Origin: Burkholderiales bacterium UBA2459
GTDB taxonomy: Bacteria > Pseudomonadota > Gammaproteobacteria > Burkholderiales > Burkholderiaceae_E
Direction: 5' to 3'
DNA length: 40,375 nucleotides
Assembly (NCBI GenBank): GCA_002342365.1
Contig: DDPV01000045.1
Span: forward strand, 126,175-166,549
The translations under genes and the position numbers were made by a program. Within the stretch, counting starts at the first letter, position 1; each line of letters opens with the position of its first letter. The notes under the pieces are model-generated. The model was given only the letters and a program-made list of their open reading frames with translations. It did not search any database and was not told where the DNA came from. Below, in pieces: positions 33,029 to 39,662 of this stretch.

Positions 33029-33697
33029 TTAGCGAGCGGTTCCCTTTCCAGCAGCAAGCCTGATGCCTGCATCACAACGCGCAGCCAGTGCTTCATCATG
33101 GGTAACCAGAACCAGCGTCGTGCCATGACTTCGGTTTAATTCAAACATCAGGTTGGCGATGCGCTCGCCGGTTTGTGCATCCAGACTTCCGGTTGGTTCG
33201 TCGGCCAAAAGCAGCTGGGGACGGATTGCAAACGCGCGGGCCATGCCGATGCGTTGTTGCTCGCCCCCGGATAAGGTGCTTGGATAATGGTCGGCACGCT
33301 CGCTCAGGCCGACTTCGTCAAGCAGCTCGCGGGCCGTCGATCGGGCATGGGCACGTCCCTGTATCTCAAGCGGAAGCATGATGTTTTCAAGTGCGGTGAG
33401 TTGTTGAAGCAATTGATGGTTCTGAAAAACAAAACCAAGATGTTGCCCACGAAAACGCGTACGCTCTTCTTCGTTCATCCTCGCGATATTTTTCCCCAGA
33501 ATTTCGAGCGAGCCTGAACTCGGAAGATCAAGCCCGGCAAGCAGGCTCAAGAGGGTTGACTTTCCCGAACCCGAGGGGCCAGTGACGCAAAAACTGCAGG
33601 CCAGGGGAACGGAAAAGCTCAGGCCGTCAACAATGGCCAGGTCTCGGTCTGCGTCTCGAACAACACGCGATACATCCTTTGCGATAATGGCATGCAT
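33029..33697 (-). CDS. ybbA: ABC transporter ATP-binding protein (YbbA/LolD type)
   Basis: The 222-residue ATPase has Walker A GPSGSGKST near 40-48, the Q-loop VFQNHQLL, the signature LSGGEQQRIGMARA near 142, Walker B LLLADEPTGSLD and the H-loop LVTHD. It belongs to the MacB/LolD/YbbA group that works with FtsX-like permeases. Divergence from tesA identifies it as YbbA rather than LolD. In E. coli the permease gene ybbP follows; here the next gene downstream is the convergent nnr, so no permease is adjacent. The ATG at 33697 overlaps the tesA start codon on the other strand. Confidence 0.88.
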   Translation of the reverse strand: MHAIIAKDVSRVVRDADRDLAIVDGLSFSVPLACSFCVTGPSGSGKSTLLSLLAGLDLPSSGSLEILGKNIARMNEEERTRFRGQHLGFVFQNHQLLQQLTALENIMLPLEIQGRAHARSTARELLDEVGLSERADHYPSTLSGGEQQRIGMARAFAIRPQLLLADEPTGSLDAQTGERIANLMFELNRSHGTTLVLVTHDEALAARCDAGIRLAAGKGTAR

Positions 33698-33698
33698 G
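33680..33698 (+). promoter_or_regulatory. Extended -10 element placed for a leaderless tesA transcript
   Basis: TGC followed by GATAAT at 33680-33688 forms an extended -10 (TGn plus five of six to TATAAT). Seven bases separate it from the ATG at 33696, so transcription would start at or next to the start codon. The promoter lies within the first codons of ybbA on the opposite strand. No -35 is evident, as is common for extended -10 promoters. Confidence 0.45.
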
Positions 33699-34391
33699 AA
33701 AAGCCCAAGGGATCAGGAAAGAGGTCGTTGGATAAGAAACTGTGGGTCTTGGCTTGGAACGATAGCTTTTGCTATGGCCTTTCTGCTTGCGGCTGCGCGC
33801 AGTGTAGCGGTAAGCGAAAGAACCCCGTCAGGGGCAAAGTTATTGGTGCTCGGTGACAGCTGGTCGGCCGAGTATGGTCTCAAGCGAGGGCAAGGCTGGG
33901 TGGCGCTGCTCGAGGCAAGGCTCAAACAAAGTGCAGCCTATCAAGACATTCAAATCGTGAATGCAAGTGTGAGTGGTGAGACCACTGCAGGAGGACTCAG
34001 CCGCTTGCCTGCGCTCCTTGAGAGGCACCATCCGCAGTTTGTGTTGATTGCGCTCGGGGGCAATGACGCACTCCGCGGGCTTCCTCTTGAGACCACCCGC
34101 TCGCAGTTGCTTGCGATGATCAAACAGGCAAAGGCCAGGGGCGCAAGCGTTTTATTGATCGGCATGCGCATGCCGCCAAACTATGGCAGCTACGGCCAGT
34201 CCTTCGAACGAGTCTTTCCGAGGCTTGCAAAAGAGCAAGGCCTGCCGCTAGTACCCTTTCTCATGCAGGGCAAGGAGTTTGATCTCAGCGCTTTCCAGGC
34301 TGACCGGATTCACCCCAACGAGGGCGCGCAGCCGCATATGCTCGAGCAGGCATGGCCCGCCATTGAGGCTATGCTGAAAAAGTCGCGCTAA
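33696..34391 (+). CDS. tesA: SGNH-hydrolase TesA (thioesterase I / arylesterase / lysophospholipase)
   Basis: TesA is a periplasmic multifunctional esterase. From the ATG at 33696 the protein is 231 residues, with a signal-like N-terminus (basic MKSPRDQERGRWIRN, then LGTIAFAMAFLLAAARSVA). SGNH blocks: the nucleophile Ser55 in LVLGDSWSAEYGL (usually GDSLSAGY), the Gly of block II in NASVSGET, Asn in IALGGNDALRG near 123, and Asp/His in DRIHPNEG near 203-206. An ATG at 33687 in the same frame is an alternative start. It is divergent from ybbA with overlapping start codons, an arrangement like that of E. coli but tighter. Confidence 0.9.
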   Translation: MKSPRDQERGRWIRNCGSWLGTIAFAMAFLLAAARSVAVSERTPSGAKLLVLGDSWSAEYGLKRGQGWVALLEARLKQSAAYQDIQIVNASVSGETTAGGLSRLPALLERHHPQFVLIALGGNDALRGLPLETTRSQLLAMIKQAKARGASVLLIGMRMPPNYGSYGQSFERVFPRLAKEQGLPLVPFLMQGKEFDLSAFQADRIHPNEGAQPHMLEQAWPAIEAMLKKSR

Positions 34392-34404
34392 GCCCAGAAG
34401 CAGG

Positions 34405-34492
34405 TGGTGCGCCCAGCCGGAATCGAACCGGCATGATCGCAATGATCGAGGGATTTTAAGTCCCTTGCGTCTACCTGTTTCGCCATGGGCGC
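34405..34492 (-). tRNA. tRNA-Leu (UAA)
   Basis: Read on the minus strand, the 88 bases form a cloverleaf with acceptor arms GCGCCCA/TGGGCGC, anticodon TAA in the loop ACTTAAAAT, a long class II variable arm typical of leucine tRNAs (TCGATCATTGCGATCA), the T loop GGTTCGAATCC, and an encoded CCA end. It is the last of three tRNA genes after pgsA. Confidence 0.95.
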
Positions 34493-34507
34493 CGATTGGC
34501 AAATCCA

Positions 34508-34513
34508 AGTATA
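34508..34513 (-). promoter_or_regulatory. Possible -10 box for tRNA-Leu
   Basis: On the minus strand TATACT (five of six to TATAAT) lies 15 bases upstream of the tRNA-Leu 5' end, which would place the transcription start just before the mature RNA. A matching -35 is poor (GTGCAT at 17-base spacing). Read-through from the upstream tRNA genes is the alternative. Confidence 0.3.
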
Positions 34514-34540
34514 CGCAGTTCCCCTGGCCCATGCACAGCA

Positions 34541-34580
34541 TCCGATTGATCGACCTTATGCCTGATTGATCTACGTTATG
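34541..34580. repeat. Tandem duplication of a 20-bp unit upstream of tRNA-Leu
   Basis: TCCGATTGATCGACCTTATG at 34541-34560 is followed directly by CCTGATTGATCTACGTTATG at 34561-34580; 16 of 20 positions agree. The period equals about two turns of DNA. It lies between tRNA-Leu and a small plus-strand ORF, and could be an operator pair or a simple duplication. Confidence 0.7.
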
Positions 34581-34610
34581 ATGTGTGCACTTCTCTTAAG
34601 TGGCTCATTC

Positions 34611-34751
34611 ATGCGTCAGCTTTTTCTTCGCTTTGCAGTGCTTGCGCTCTCAGTCTGTATTGTTTACAGCCTGTTTGATATTGCGACCTCGGTCAGGGGA
34701 TCTGAGCCTGTAGGTGAAGCACCCTGCCCGACAGCCTGCAAAAATCCCTGA
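34611..34751 (+). CDS. Possible 46-residue membrane peptide between tRNA genes
   Basis: From the ATG at 34611 a 46-residue peptide begins MRQLFLRFAVLALSVCIVYS: two arginines, then a hydrophobic stretch of about 14-16 residues, then a polar tail rich in Pro and Cys (VGEAPCPTACKNP). It could be a small single-pass membrane protein or a secreted peptide. LSVC does not fit a standard lipobox. The frame is open from a TTG at 34566. There is no good Shine-Dalgarno (AAGTGG only). It is transcribed against tRNA-Cys, which starts 22 bases beyond its stop. I recognise no family, and it may be a chance ORF. Confidence 0.3.
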   Translation: MRQLFLRFAVLALSVCIVYSLFDIATSVRGSEPVGEAPCPTACKNP

Positions 34752-34773
34752 ACTTCGACTGAAGCGTTCGAAT

Positions 34774-34847
34774 TGGAGGCGGGGGTCGGAATCGAACCGG
34801 CGTCCACGGCTTTGCAGGCCGCTGCATAACCACTCTGCCACCCCGCC
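34774..34847 (-). tRNA. tRNA-Cys (GCA)
   Basis: On the minus strand the 74 bases fold as a cloverleaf: acceptor GGCGGGG paired with CCCCGCC, D arm GGCAGAGTGGTTATGCAG, anticodon GCA in CCTGCAAAG, T loop GGTTCGATTCC, discriminator U and an encoded CCA. It lies between tRNA-Gly and tRNA-Leu. Confidence 0.95.
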
Positions 34848-34963
34848 AGGGATGTGCCGACCGCATGACATCGTGCAAGAACCCCATGTTGAAGGCTTTG
34901 TTTGCCTTGGCACAGGCGGCCCTATCAGACAGCTTGCACTTTATCGACAGGCTAGAAAAACGA

Positions 34964-35039
34964 TGGAGCGGGAAACGAGTCTCGAACTCGCGACCTCAAC
35001 CTTGGCAAGGTTGCGCTCTACCAACTGAGCTATTCCCGC
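34964..35039 (-). tRNA. tRNA-Gly (GCC)
   Basis: On the minus strand the 76 bases fold as a cloverleaf: GCGGGAA acceptor start, D arm AGCTCAGTTGGTAGAGC, anticodon GCC in CTTGCCAAG, T loop AGTTCGAGACT and an encoded CCA. It is the first tRNA gene after pgsA and has its own strong-looking promoter. Confidence 0.96.
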
Positions 35040-35056
35040 AGCGTAGTCAAGCAAGA

Positions 35057-35085
35057 AGTATGGCCGCAAGCAGGCTTTTTGTCAA
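35057..35085 (-). promoter_or_regulatory. Sigma70 promoter for the tRNA-Gly gene
   Basis: On the minus strand a perfect TTGACA (35080-35085) is followed after exactly 17 bases by CATACT (35057-35062; four of six to TATAAT). Transcription would begin about ten bases before the mature tRNA-Gly 5' end at 35039. It probably drives tRNA-Gly and may run on into tRNA-Cys and tRNA-Leu. Confidence 0.65.
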
Positions 35086-35086
35086 A

Positions 35087-35106
35087 GTTGGCCAAGGTTG
35101 GCCAAG
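35087..35106. repeat. Two perfect 10-bp direct repeats, each with a TTGGCCAA palindrome, above the tRNA-Gly promoter
   Basis: GTTGGCCAAG occurs twice in tandem at 35087-35096 and 35097-35106. Each copy contains the palindrome TTGGCCAA. The pair begins one base upstream of the -35 of the tRNA-Gly promoter, where an activator or UP-element effect would act. The ten-base period would place both boxes on one face of the helix. Confidence 0.65.
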
Positions 35107-35139
35107 GGAACGACCCGAGGCTCGAGCCGCTTGTCTCAA

Positions 35140-35727
35140 TCAGCGAGAGCCGTCTTTGCTTCCTGGCTCCATCGCCCCCCGAAGATAAGGCCACGCTTGG
35201 CTCAAGTAATAGAACATAGACCAGATGGTGAGCAAGGCTGCCACAAGCACCAGCCATCGCCCCAGCATCAACATATCAACCCCGAGCAAGGGTCTCCCCC
35301 ACAAAAGCATGGGAATCGAGACCAGTTGCGCCACGGTTTTAAGTTTTCCAACCCAGTGCACCGCAACGCTTTTTCGCTGGCCCAGTTCGGCCATCCACTC
35401 GCGAAGCGCGGAAATCGTAATCTCGCGACCAATAATCACAAAGGCGATCCAGGCCTCAACACGTCCCAGGGTCAGTAACATCACGAGCGCTGCAGCCACG
35501 ATAAGCTTGTCGGCGACTGGATCCAGAAAGGCACCAAAGGCTGTTGTCACCGAGAGTTTGCGTGCAAGCCACCCGTCTAGCCAATCGGTTGCTGCCGCAA
35601 GCACAAAGAGTGCAGTAGCCAGCGCATCGCGCAGTTCGCTTGGTATCGGTAAGAAAAACAAACCGACAAGCATCGGAATCGCAACGACGCGCGCCCAGGT
35701 CAGCCAATTGGGAAGTTTTGCAATCAT
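35140..35727 (-). CDS. pgsA: CDP-diacylglycerol-glycerol-3-phosphate 3-phosphatidyltransferase
   Basis: PgsA makes phosphatidylglycerophosphate, the committed step to phosphatidylglycerol and cardiolipin, in the inner membrane. The 195-residue protein has the CDP-alcohol phosphotransferase motif D-x2-DG-x2-AR-x8-G-x3-D-x3-D in full, starting near residue 48 (DWLDGWLARKL, then GAFLDPVADK). It also starts normally (MIAKLPNWLTWARVVAIP) and has several membrane helices. Its ATG overlaps the uvrC stop by four bases (ATGA), so it is translationally coupled. The tRNA genes follow. Confidence 0.95.
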   Translation of the reverse strand: MIAKLPNWLTWARVVAIPMLVGLFFLPIPSELRDALATALFVLAAATDWLDGWLARKLSVTTAFGAFLDPVADKLIVAAALVMLLTLGRVEAWIAFVIIGREITISALREWMAELGQRKSVAVHWVGKLKTVAQLVSIPMLLWGRPLLGVDMLMLGRWLVLVAALLTIWSMFYYLSQAWPYLRGAMEPGSKDGSR

Positions 35728-37586
35728 GCGTGCAATTGCTGATAAAGGGTCTCGGCAAGGCGCTTGGATACACCTTCCACTTGAGCGAGTTCGTCGATAC
35801 TTGCGGCCATCACACCGCGCAGTCCGCCAAACCGAGCAAGCAGACGCTGCTTGCGCCTTGGTCCTATGCCTTCAACCTCGTCAAGTCGGGATTGCTGTCG
35901 CGCTTTATCGCGCTTGGCGCGCATACCCGATACCGCAACACGATGCGCCTCGTCACGGATTTGAGCAATCAGCATCAAGACCGCCGCATCCGGACCGAGC
36001 TCCAAGGCTTGCCGTCCATCGGCAAAGATCAAGGTCTCAAGGCCAACCTTGCGGTCCTCACCCTTGGCAACCCCCACGATGCGATCGAGCGGAAAGCCTT
36101 GAGCGTTGAAAAGCTTTGCAGCGACCGAGACCTGTCCTTTGCCGCCGTCGATCAACACCAGCTCGGGAAGTGCTTGCGGGTTTGCGGCGTAGCGGCGCTC
36201 GAGGACCTGGGCCATTGCGGCATAGTCATCCCCCGCTGTGATGTTCTCAATATTGTATCGACGATAAAGTTTTTGCTGGAGCGCGTGCTGTTTGTAGACC
36301 ACGCAGCTTGCCTGCGTTGCCTCGCCGGAGCTGTGGCTGATATCGAAACATTCGATGCGAAAATCTTCAGCCTTGACCTCACTGTGCGGCGCAAGCAAGC
36401 CAATGAGCGCCTGAGTTCGATCGCGAGCGCTTGAGCGTTGCGCTAAATGCTGCTTCAGATGGGCTTGCGCATTGTGCTGAGCCTGTTGAAGCCACTGTCG
36501 CCGCACGCCCTGTGCCTGACGAAGCCATTGCAGGCTTTGACCTGCTTTTGCGTCACACCAGGATCGCAGACTTTCGTTGGGCGTGAAATCGGCAAGCAAC
36601 ACGGCAGGCAGCCTCGCGGTTTCGTAAAAGCCAAGCACAAAGCGCTCGAGCAATTCGGCCTGCGTCTCTTCATGCAAGGGCTCAGCCTCTGACTGACCCG
36701 GAAGTTCGACGATAAAGCTGCGATCGCCCAGGTGCCTTCCGCCGCGAATGCTTGCAACCACCAAAGAGGCATGCCCACCGTGTTGTGCATGGGCAATCAC
36801 ATCGATGTCGTGTTCGCCCTCCGATTCCATCGATTGCTGTTGCAACACCTTCGACAGCGCGGCCATGCGGTTGCGATAGACCGCGGCCTTCTCAAAGGCC
36901 ATCGCCTCGCTGTGTGCGAGCATCAGCGACTCGAGCTCGTTTAAAATATGCGTAGTTTCGCCACGCAAAAAACGCAAGGCCCGGTCGATGTCCTCGCGAT
37001 ACTCGGCTTCGTCGATCAAGCCAACACAAGGTCCGCTGCAGCGGCCGATTTGATGCTCCAGGCAGGGTCTCGTGCGGTTTGCAAACACCGAGTCTTCGCA
37101 GGTTCGCAAATGAAACACTTTTTGAAGAATCTGCAGACTTTCCTTCACCGCCCAGGCGCTGGGGAAGGGGCCAAAAAAGTGTCCCTTCGCTTGCGTTGCG
37201 CCCCGGTAGTATGCAATCCGCGCGAAGCGATCGTCTGTAATCCGCAAGTAGGGATAGGTTTTGTCATCACGAAACAAAATGTTGTAGCGAGGCTTGAGTT
37301 GCTTGATCAGGTTGTTTTCAAGCAACAAGGCTTCGGTCTCTGAGGCGGTGATGCTGAATTCAACAGCTGCAACTTTGCCAACCATGTGCGCAATACGCGG
37401 GCTAAGCTGGCGTTGTTGAAAATAGGATGAAACGCGGCGCTTAAGGTTGCCCGCTTTGCCAACGTAGAGCAGCCCGCCTTCGCGATCGAACATCCGGTAC
37501 ACACCCGGACGCTGCGGCAGGCGTGCAATCAGCGCCGGGGCATCAAAGCTTGCAGTCGGCGCTGAAAGGTCTTGCTGCTTTTCCAT
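35724..37586 (-). CDS. uvrC: Excinuclease ABC subunit C
   Basis: UvrC makes both incisions in nucleotide excision repair. The 620-residue protein has the GIY-YIG nuclease at the N-terminus (PGVYRMFDREGGLLYVGKAGNLKRR, seen in two parts near 28-52), a UVR motif near 205-240 (LMLAHSEAMAFEKAAVYRNR), the RNase H-like endonuclease domain with LVLIDGGKGQ, and C-terminal helix-hairpin-helix repeats (VEGIGPRRKQRLLARFGG; VEGVSKRLAE). The only plausible start, ATG at 37586, lies 58 bases inside the 3' end of nagZ; no other in-frame start exists before the GIY motif. Confidence 0.95.
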   Translation of the reverse strand: MEKQQDLSAPTASFDAPALIARLPQRPGVYRMFDREGGLLYVGKAGNLKRRVSSYFQQRQLSPRIAHMVGKVAAVEFSITASETEALLLENNLIKQLKPRYNILFRDDKTYPYLRITDDRFARIAYYRGATQAKGHFFGPFPSAWAVKESLQILQKVFHLRTCEDSVFANRTRPCLEHQIGRCSGPCVGLIDEAEYREDIDRALRFLRGETTHILNELESLMLAHSEAMAFEKAAVYRNRMAALSKVLQQQSMESEGEHDIDVIAHAQHGGHASLVVASIRGGRHLGDRSFIVELPGQSEAEPLHEETQAELLERFVLGFYETARLPAVLLADFTPNESLRSWCDAKAGQSLQWLRQAQGVRRQWLQQAQHNAQAHLKQHLAQRSSARDRTQALIGLLAPHSEVKAEDFRIECFDISHSSGEATQASCVVYKQHALQQKLYRRYNIENITAGDDYAAMAQVLERRYAANPQALPELVLIDGGKGQVSVAAKLFNAQGFPLDRIVGVAKGEDRKVGLETLIFADGRQALELGPDAAVLMLIAQIRDEAHRVAVSGMRAKRDKARQQSRLDEVEGIGPRRKQRLLARFGGLRGVMAASIDELAQVEGVSKRLAETLYQQLHA

Positions 37587-38497
37587 CGTACATTCGCAAG
37601 AAGTTCGTCGGCTAAATCCGGACGGTTGCAGACCAAGACCATGTCGCAGCCGGCAGCGAAAGCTGCTCTTGCGCGCTCGCTGATCGAGCCGGCAACCGCT
37701 GCAGCCTCCATGGTGAGGTCATCGCTGAACACAAAACCTGAAAACCCCATTTGAACGCGTAAAACATCGACGATCCAGCGTCTTGAAAAGCCGGCAGGCT
37801 TTGAATCGAGTGCAGGGTAAACCACATGCGCTGGCATCACCGATCGCAGCAGCTTGCCCAGGCTCTGGTAGGGCAGCAAATCCTTGGCAAGCATCTGATC
37901 GATCGGCCGATCATCGATCGGCAGGGCCACGTGGGAATCCGCGCTCGCCCATCCGTGGCCTGGAAAGTGCTTGGCGCAATGCGCCATGCCTTGTGCAAAC
38001 AGTCCGCCGATCAGCGCGCGGGACAGCATGGTGACCACGCGAGGATCGTGGTGAAAAGCGCGATTGCCGATGACTTCCGACTGACCATGATCAAGATCCA
38101 ATACCGGTATAAAACTGAGATCAACGCCGCAGGCCATCAATTCCTCAGCGATCCGCTCCCCCACATCAGAGGCCGCTCGACAAGCCTCAAGCGGGTCTTG
38201 ATCCCACCGATCGCCCAGCTCCCGCATCGGAGGAATCAGGCTAAAACCTTCGCGAAAGCGCTGCACACGACCGCCCTCATGGTCTACCGCAATCAGCAGT
38301 GAGGGCGATCGCAAGCCATGGATCGCAGCACAAAGCTGCTTGAGTTGTCGGCGGTTCTTGTAATTACGGGCAAACAAGATCACCGCGCCGACCATCGGAT
38401 GGCAAAGCCGCTCCCGCTCATGGCTCTTGAGGGTATAGCCCTCGATATCGACCATCACTGGCCCAAGGGGCAGCAAGGCGCGATCGCTTAGCGTCAT
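37529..38497 (-). CDS. nagZ: Beta-N-acetylhexosaminidase NagZ (GH3)
   Basis: NagZ removes N-acetylglucosamine from muropeptides in cytosolic cell-wall recycling. The 322-residue protein shows the GH3 motifs DHEGGRVQRFREGF, the His-containing KHFPGHGWASADSHVALP near 170-185 that supplies the general acid, and the nucleophile aspartate in FSDDLTMEAA near 258. A good Shine-Dalgarno (GAAGGA) precedes the ATG at 38497. The last 58 bases overlap uvrC in another frame. It lies 19 bases downstream of acpS. Confidence 0.95.
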   Translation of the reverse strand: MTLSDRALLPLGPVMVDIEGYTLKSHERERLCHPMVGAVILFARNYKNRRQLKQLCAAIHGLRSPSLLIAVDHEGGRVQRFREGFSLIPPMRELGDRWDQDPLEACRAASDVGERIAEELMACGVDLSFIPVLDLDHGQSEVIGNRAFHHDPRVVTMLSRALIGGLFAQGMAHCAKHFPGHGWASADSHVALPIDDRPIDQMLAKDLLPYQSLGKLLRSVMPAHVVYPALDSKPAGFSRRWIVDVLRVQMGFSGFVFSDDLTMEAAAVAGSISERARAAFAAGCDMVLVCNRPDLADELLANVRWKSSKTFQRRLQALMPRR

Positions 38498-38516
38498 GAG
38501 GATTTCCTTCTTTGCA

Positions 38517-38921
38517 TCAACGAGGCTCTGTGGTTTCGAGCATCACAAAGGCAACAGCGGCGTCTTGCTCATCGCTGATTGAAACATGAGCGCTGAGCTT
38601 CCGCTGTTCAAGCCACTGGGCAAGTTCAGCGCTTGCATGAACATAGGGTTTGCCCAGGCTGTCATTGAGTAGCTCAAGCCTTGGCATGAGCATCGGCGAT
38701 CGCAAACCCAAACCCATCGCTTTGGCGAAGGCTTCTTTTGCCGCAAAGCGCTTGGCAAGATACTGAATCCCCTGCCTTTGGTGCCTCTGATGCCGTTGCC
38801 AGAACACTTCAAGCTCTTGCGGTCCGAGCACGCGTTGCGCAAAGCGCTGTCCCCAGCGATCGTAAGCTGCTGCGATGCGGTGAATCAGGACACGATCTAG
38901 ACCGATGCCGAAGGTTGACAT
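38517..38921 (-). CDS. acpS: Holo-[acyl-carrier-protein] synthase
   Basis: AcpS transfers 4'-phosphopantetheine from CoA to acyl carrier protein. The 134-residue protein has the N-terminal GIGLDRVLIHRI (usually GIGTDIV) with the metal-binding aspartate at residue 9 and the second motif KRFAAKEAFAKAMG with the catalytic glutamate near 62. It begins three bases after the pdxJ stop, in the conserved pdxJ-acpS order. Confidence 0.93.
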   Translation of the reverse strand: MSTFGIGLDRVLIHRIAAAYDRWGQRFAQRVLGPQELEVFWQRHQRHQRQGIQYLAKRFAAKEAFAKAMGLGLRSPMLMPRLELLNDSLGKPYVHASAELAQWLEQRKLSAHVSISDEQDAAVAFVMLETTEPR

Positions 38922-38924
38922 GCG

Positions 38925-39662
38925 CTACTCGCGGATTAATCGCTTCATTTCGCGGACCGCATCGCGCATCCCGACAAAGATTGCTCTGGAAACGATTGCA
39001 TGGCCGATATGCAACTCCCTTACACCCGGCAAGGCTGCAATCGGCTGAACATTGACATAATTGAGCGCGTGTCCGGCGTTGAATCGCATACCGAGTGCAC
39101 GGATTGCATCGCCGGCGGTGGCGATTTTTGCAAGCGCCTCGAGCACAGGCGGACTTTGCGCATCGCGCCCGCCGTCGAAAAAAGCCTCCGCATAAGGACC
39201 GGTATGAATTTCGCAGACCCGGGCACCAATCCTTGAGGCTGCTTCAACCTGCGCCAATTCAGCGTCGATAAATACGCTGCTCATGATGCCCGCGTCGGCA
39301 AGCTTGGCGATCACCTCGCGCAGGCGTTGTTCCTGAGCGATCACATTCAGTCCGCCTTCGGTCGTGATCTCGTGACGGCCCTCGGGAACCAGCATCGCCA
39401 TTTGCGGTTTGATCATGCAGGCGATATCGACCATTTCATCGGTGGCGGCCATCTCCAGATTGAGTTTGATGTGGGTGAGTTCGACCAGTCGCCGCACATC
39501 CTGATCCTGGATATGTCGTCTGTCTTCGCGCAAATGAACCGTGATGCCGTCGGCACCGCCAAGATGGGCTTCAACTGCAGCCCAAACCGGATCGGGTTCG
39601 TAAGTACGCCTTGCCTGCCGCACTGTTGCCACGTGATCGATGTTTACGCCAAGTTCAACCAT
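38925..39662 (-). CDS. pdxJ: Pyridoxine 5'-phosphate synthase
   Basis: PdxJ condenses 3-amino-2-oxopropyl phosphate with deoxyxylulose 5-phosphate to form pyridoxine phosphate. The 245-residue TIM barrel starts with the family signature GVNIDHVATVRQARR and continues with DGITVHLREDRRHIQD, NLEMAATDEM, ARVCEIHTGPYAEAF and FNAGHALNY. The ATG at 39662 overlaps the recO 3' end by 19 bases, the standard recO-pdxJ arrangement. Confidence 0.96.
   Translation of the reverse strand: MVELGVNIDHVATVRQARRTYEPDPVWAAVEAHLGGADGITVHLREDRRHIQDQDVRRLVELTHIKLNLEMAATDEMVDIACMIKPQMAMLVPEGRHEITTEGGLNVIAQEQRLREVIAKLADAGIMSSVFIDAELAQVEAASRIGARVCEIHTGPYAEAFFDGGRDAQSPPVLEALAKIATAGDAIRALGMRFNAGHALNYVNVQPIAALPGVRELHIGHAIVSRAIFVGMRDAVREMKRLIRE

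Noticed and set aside
34714..35188. Plus-strand ORFs across tRNA-Cys and tRNA-Gly
   Set aside because: They run through two clear tRNA genes and have no ribosome site or family similarity.
35225..36109. 294-codon plus-strand ORF spanning pgsA and uvrC
   Set aside because: It is antisense to two well-supported genes and of low-complexity composition.
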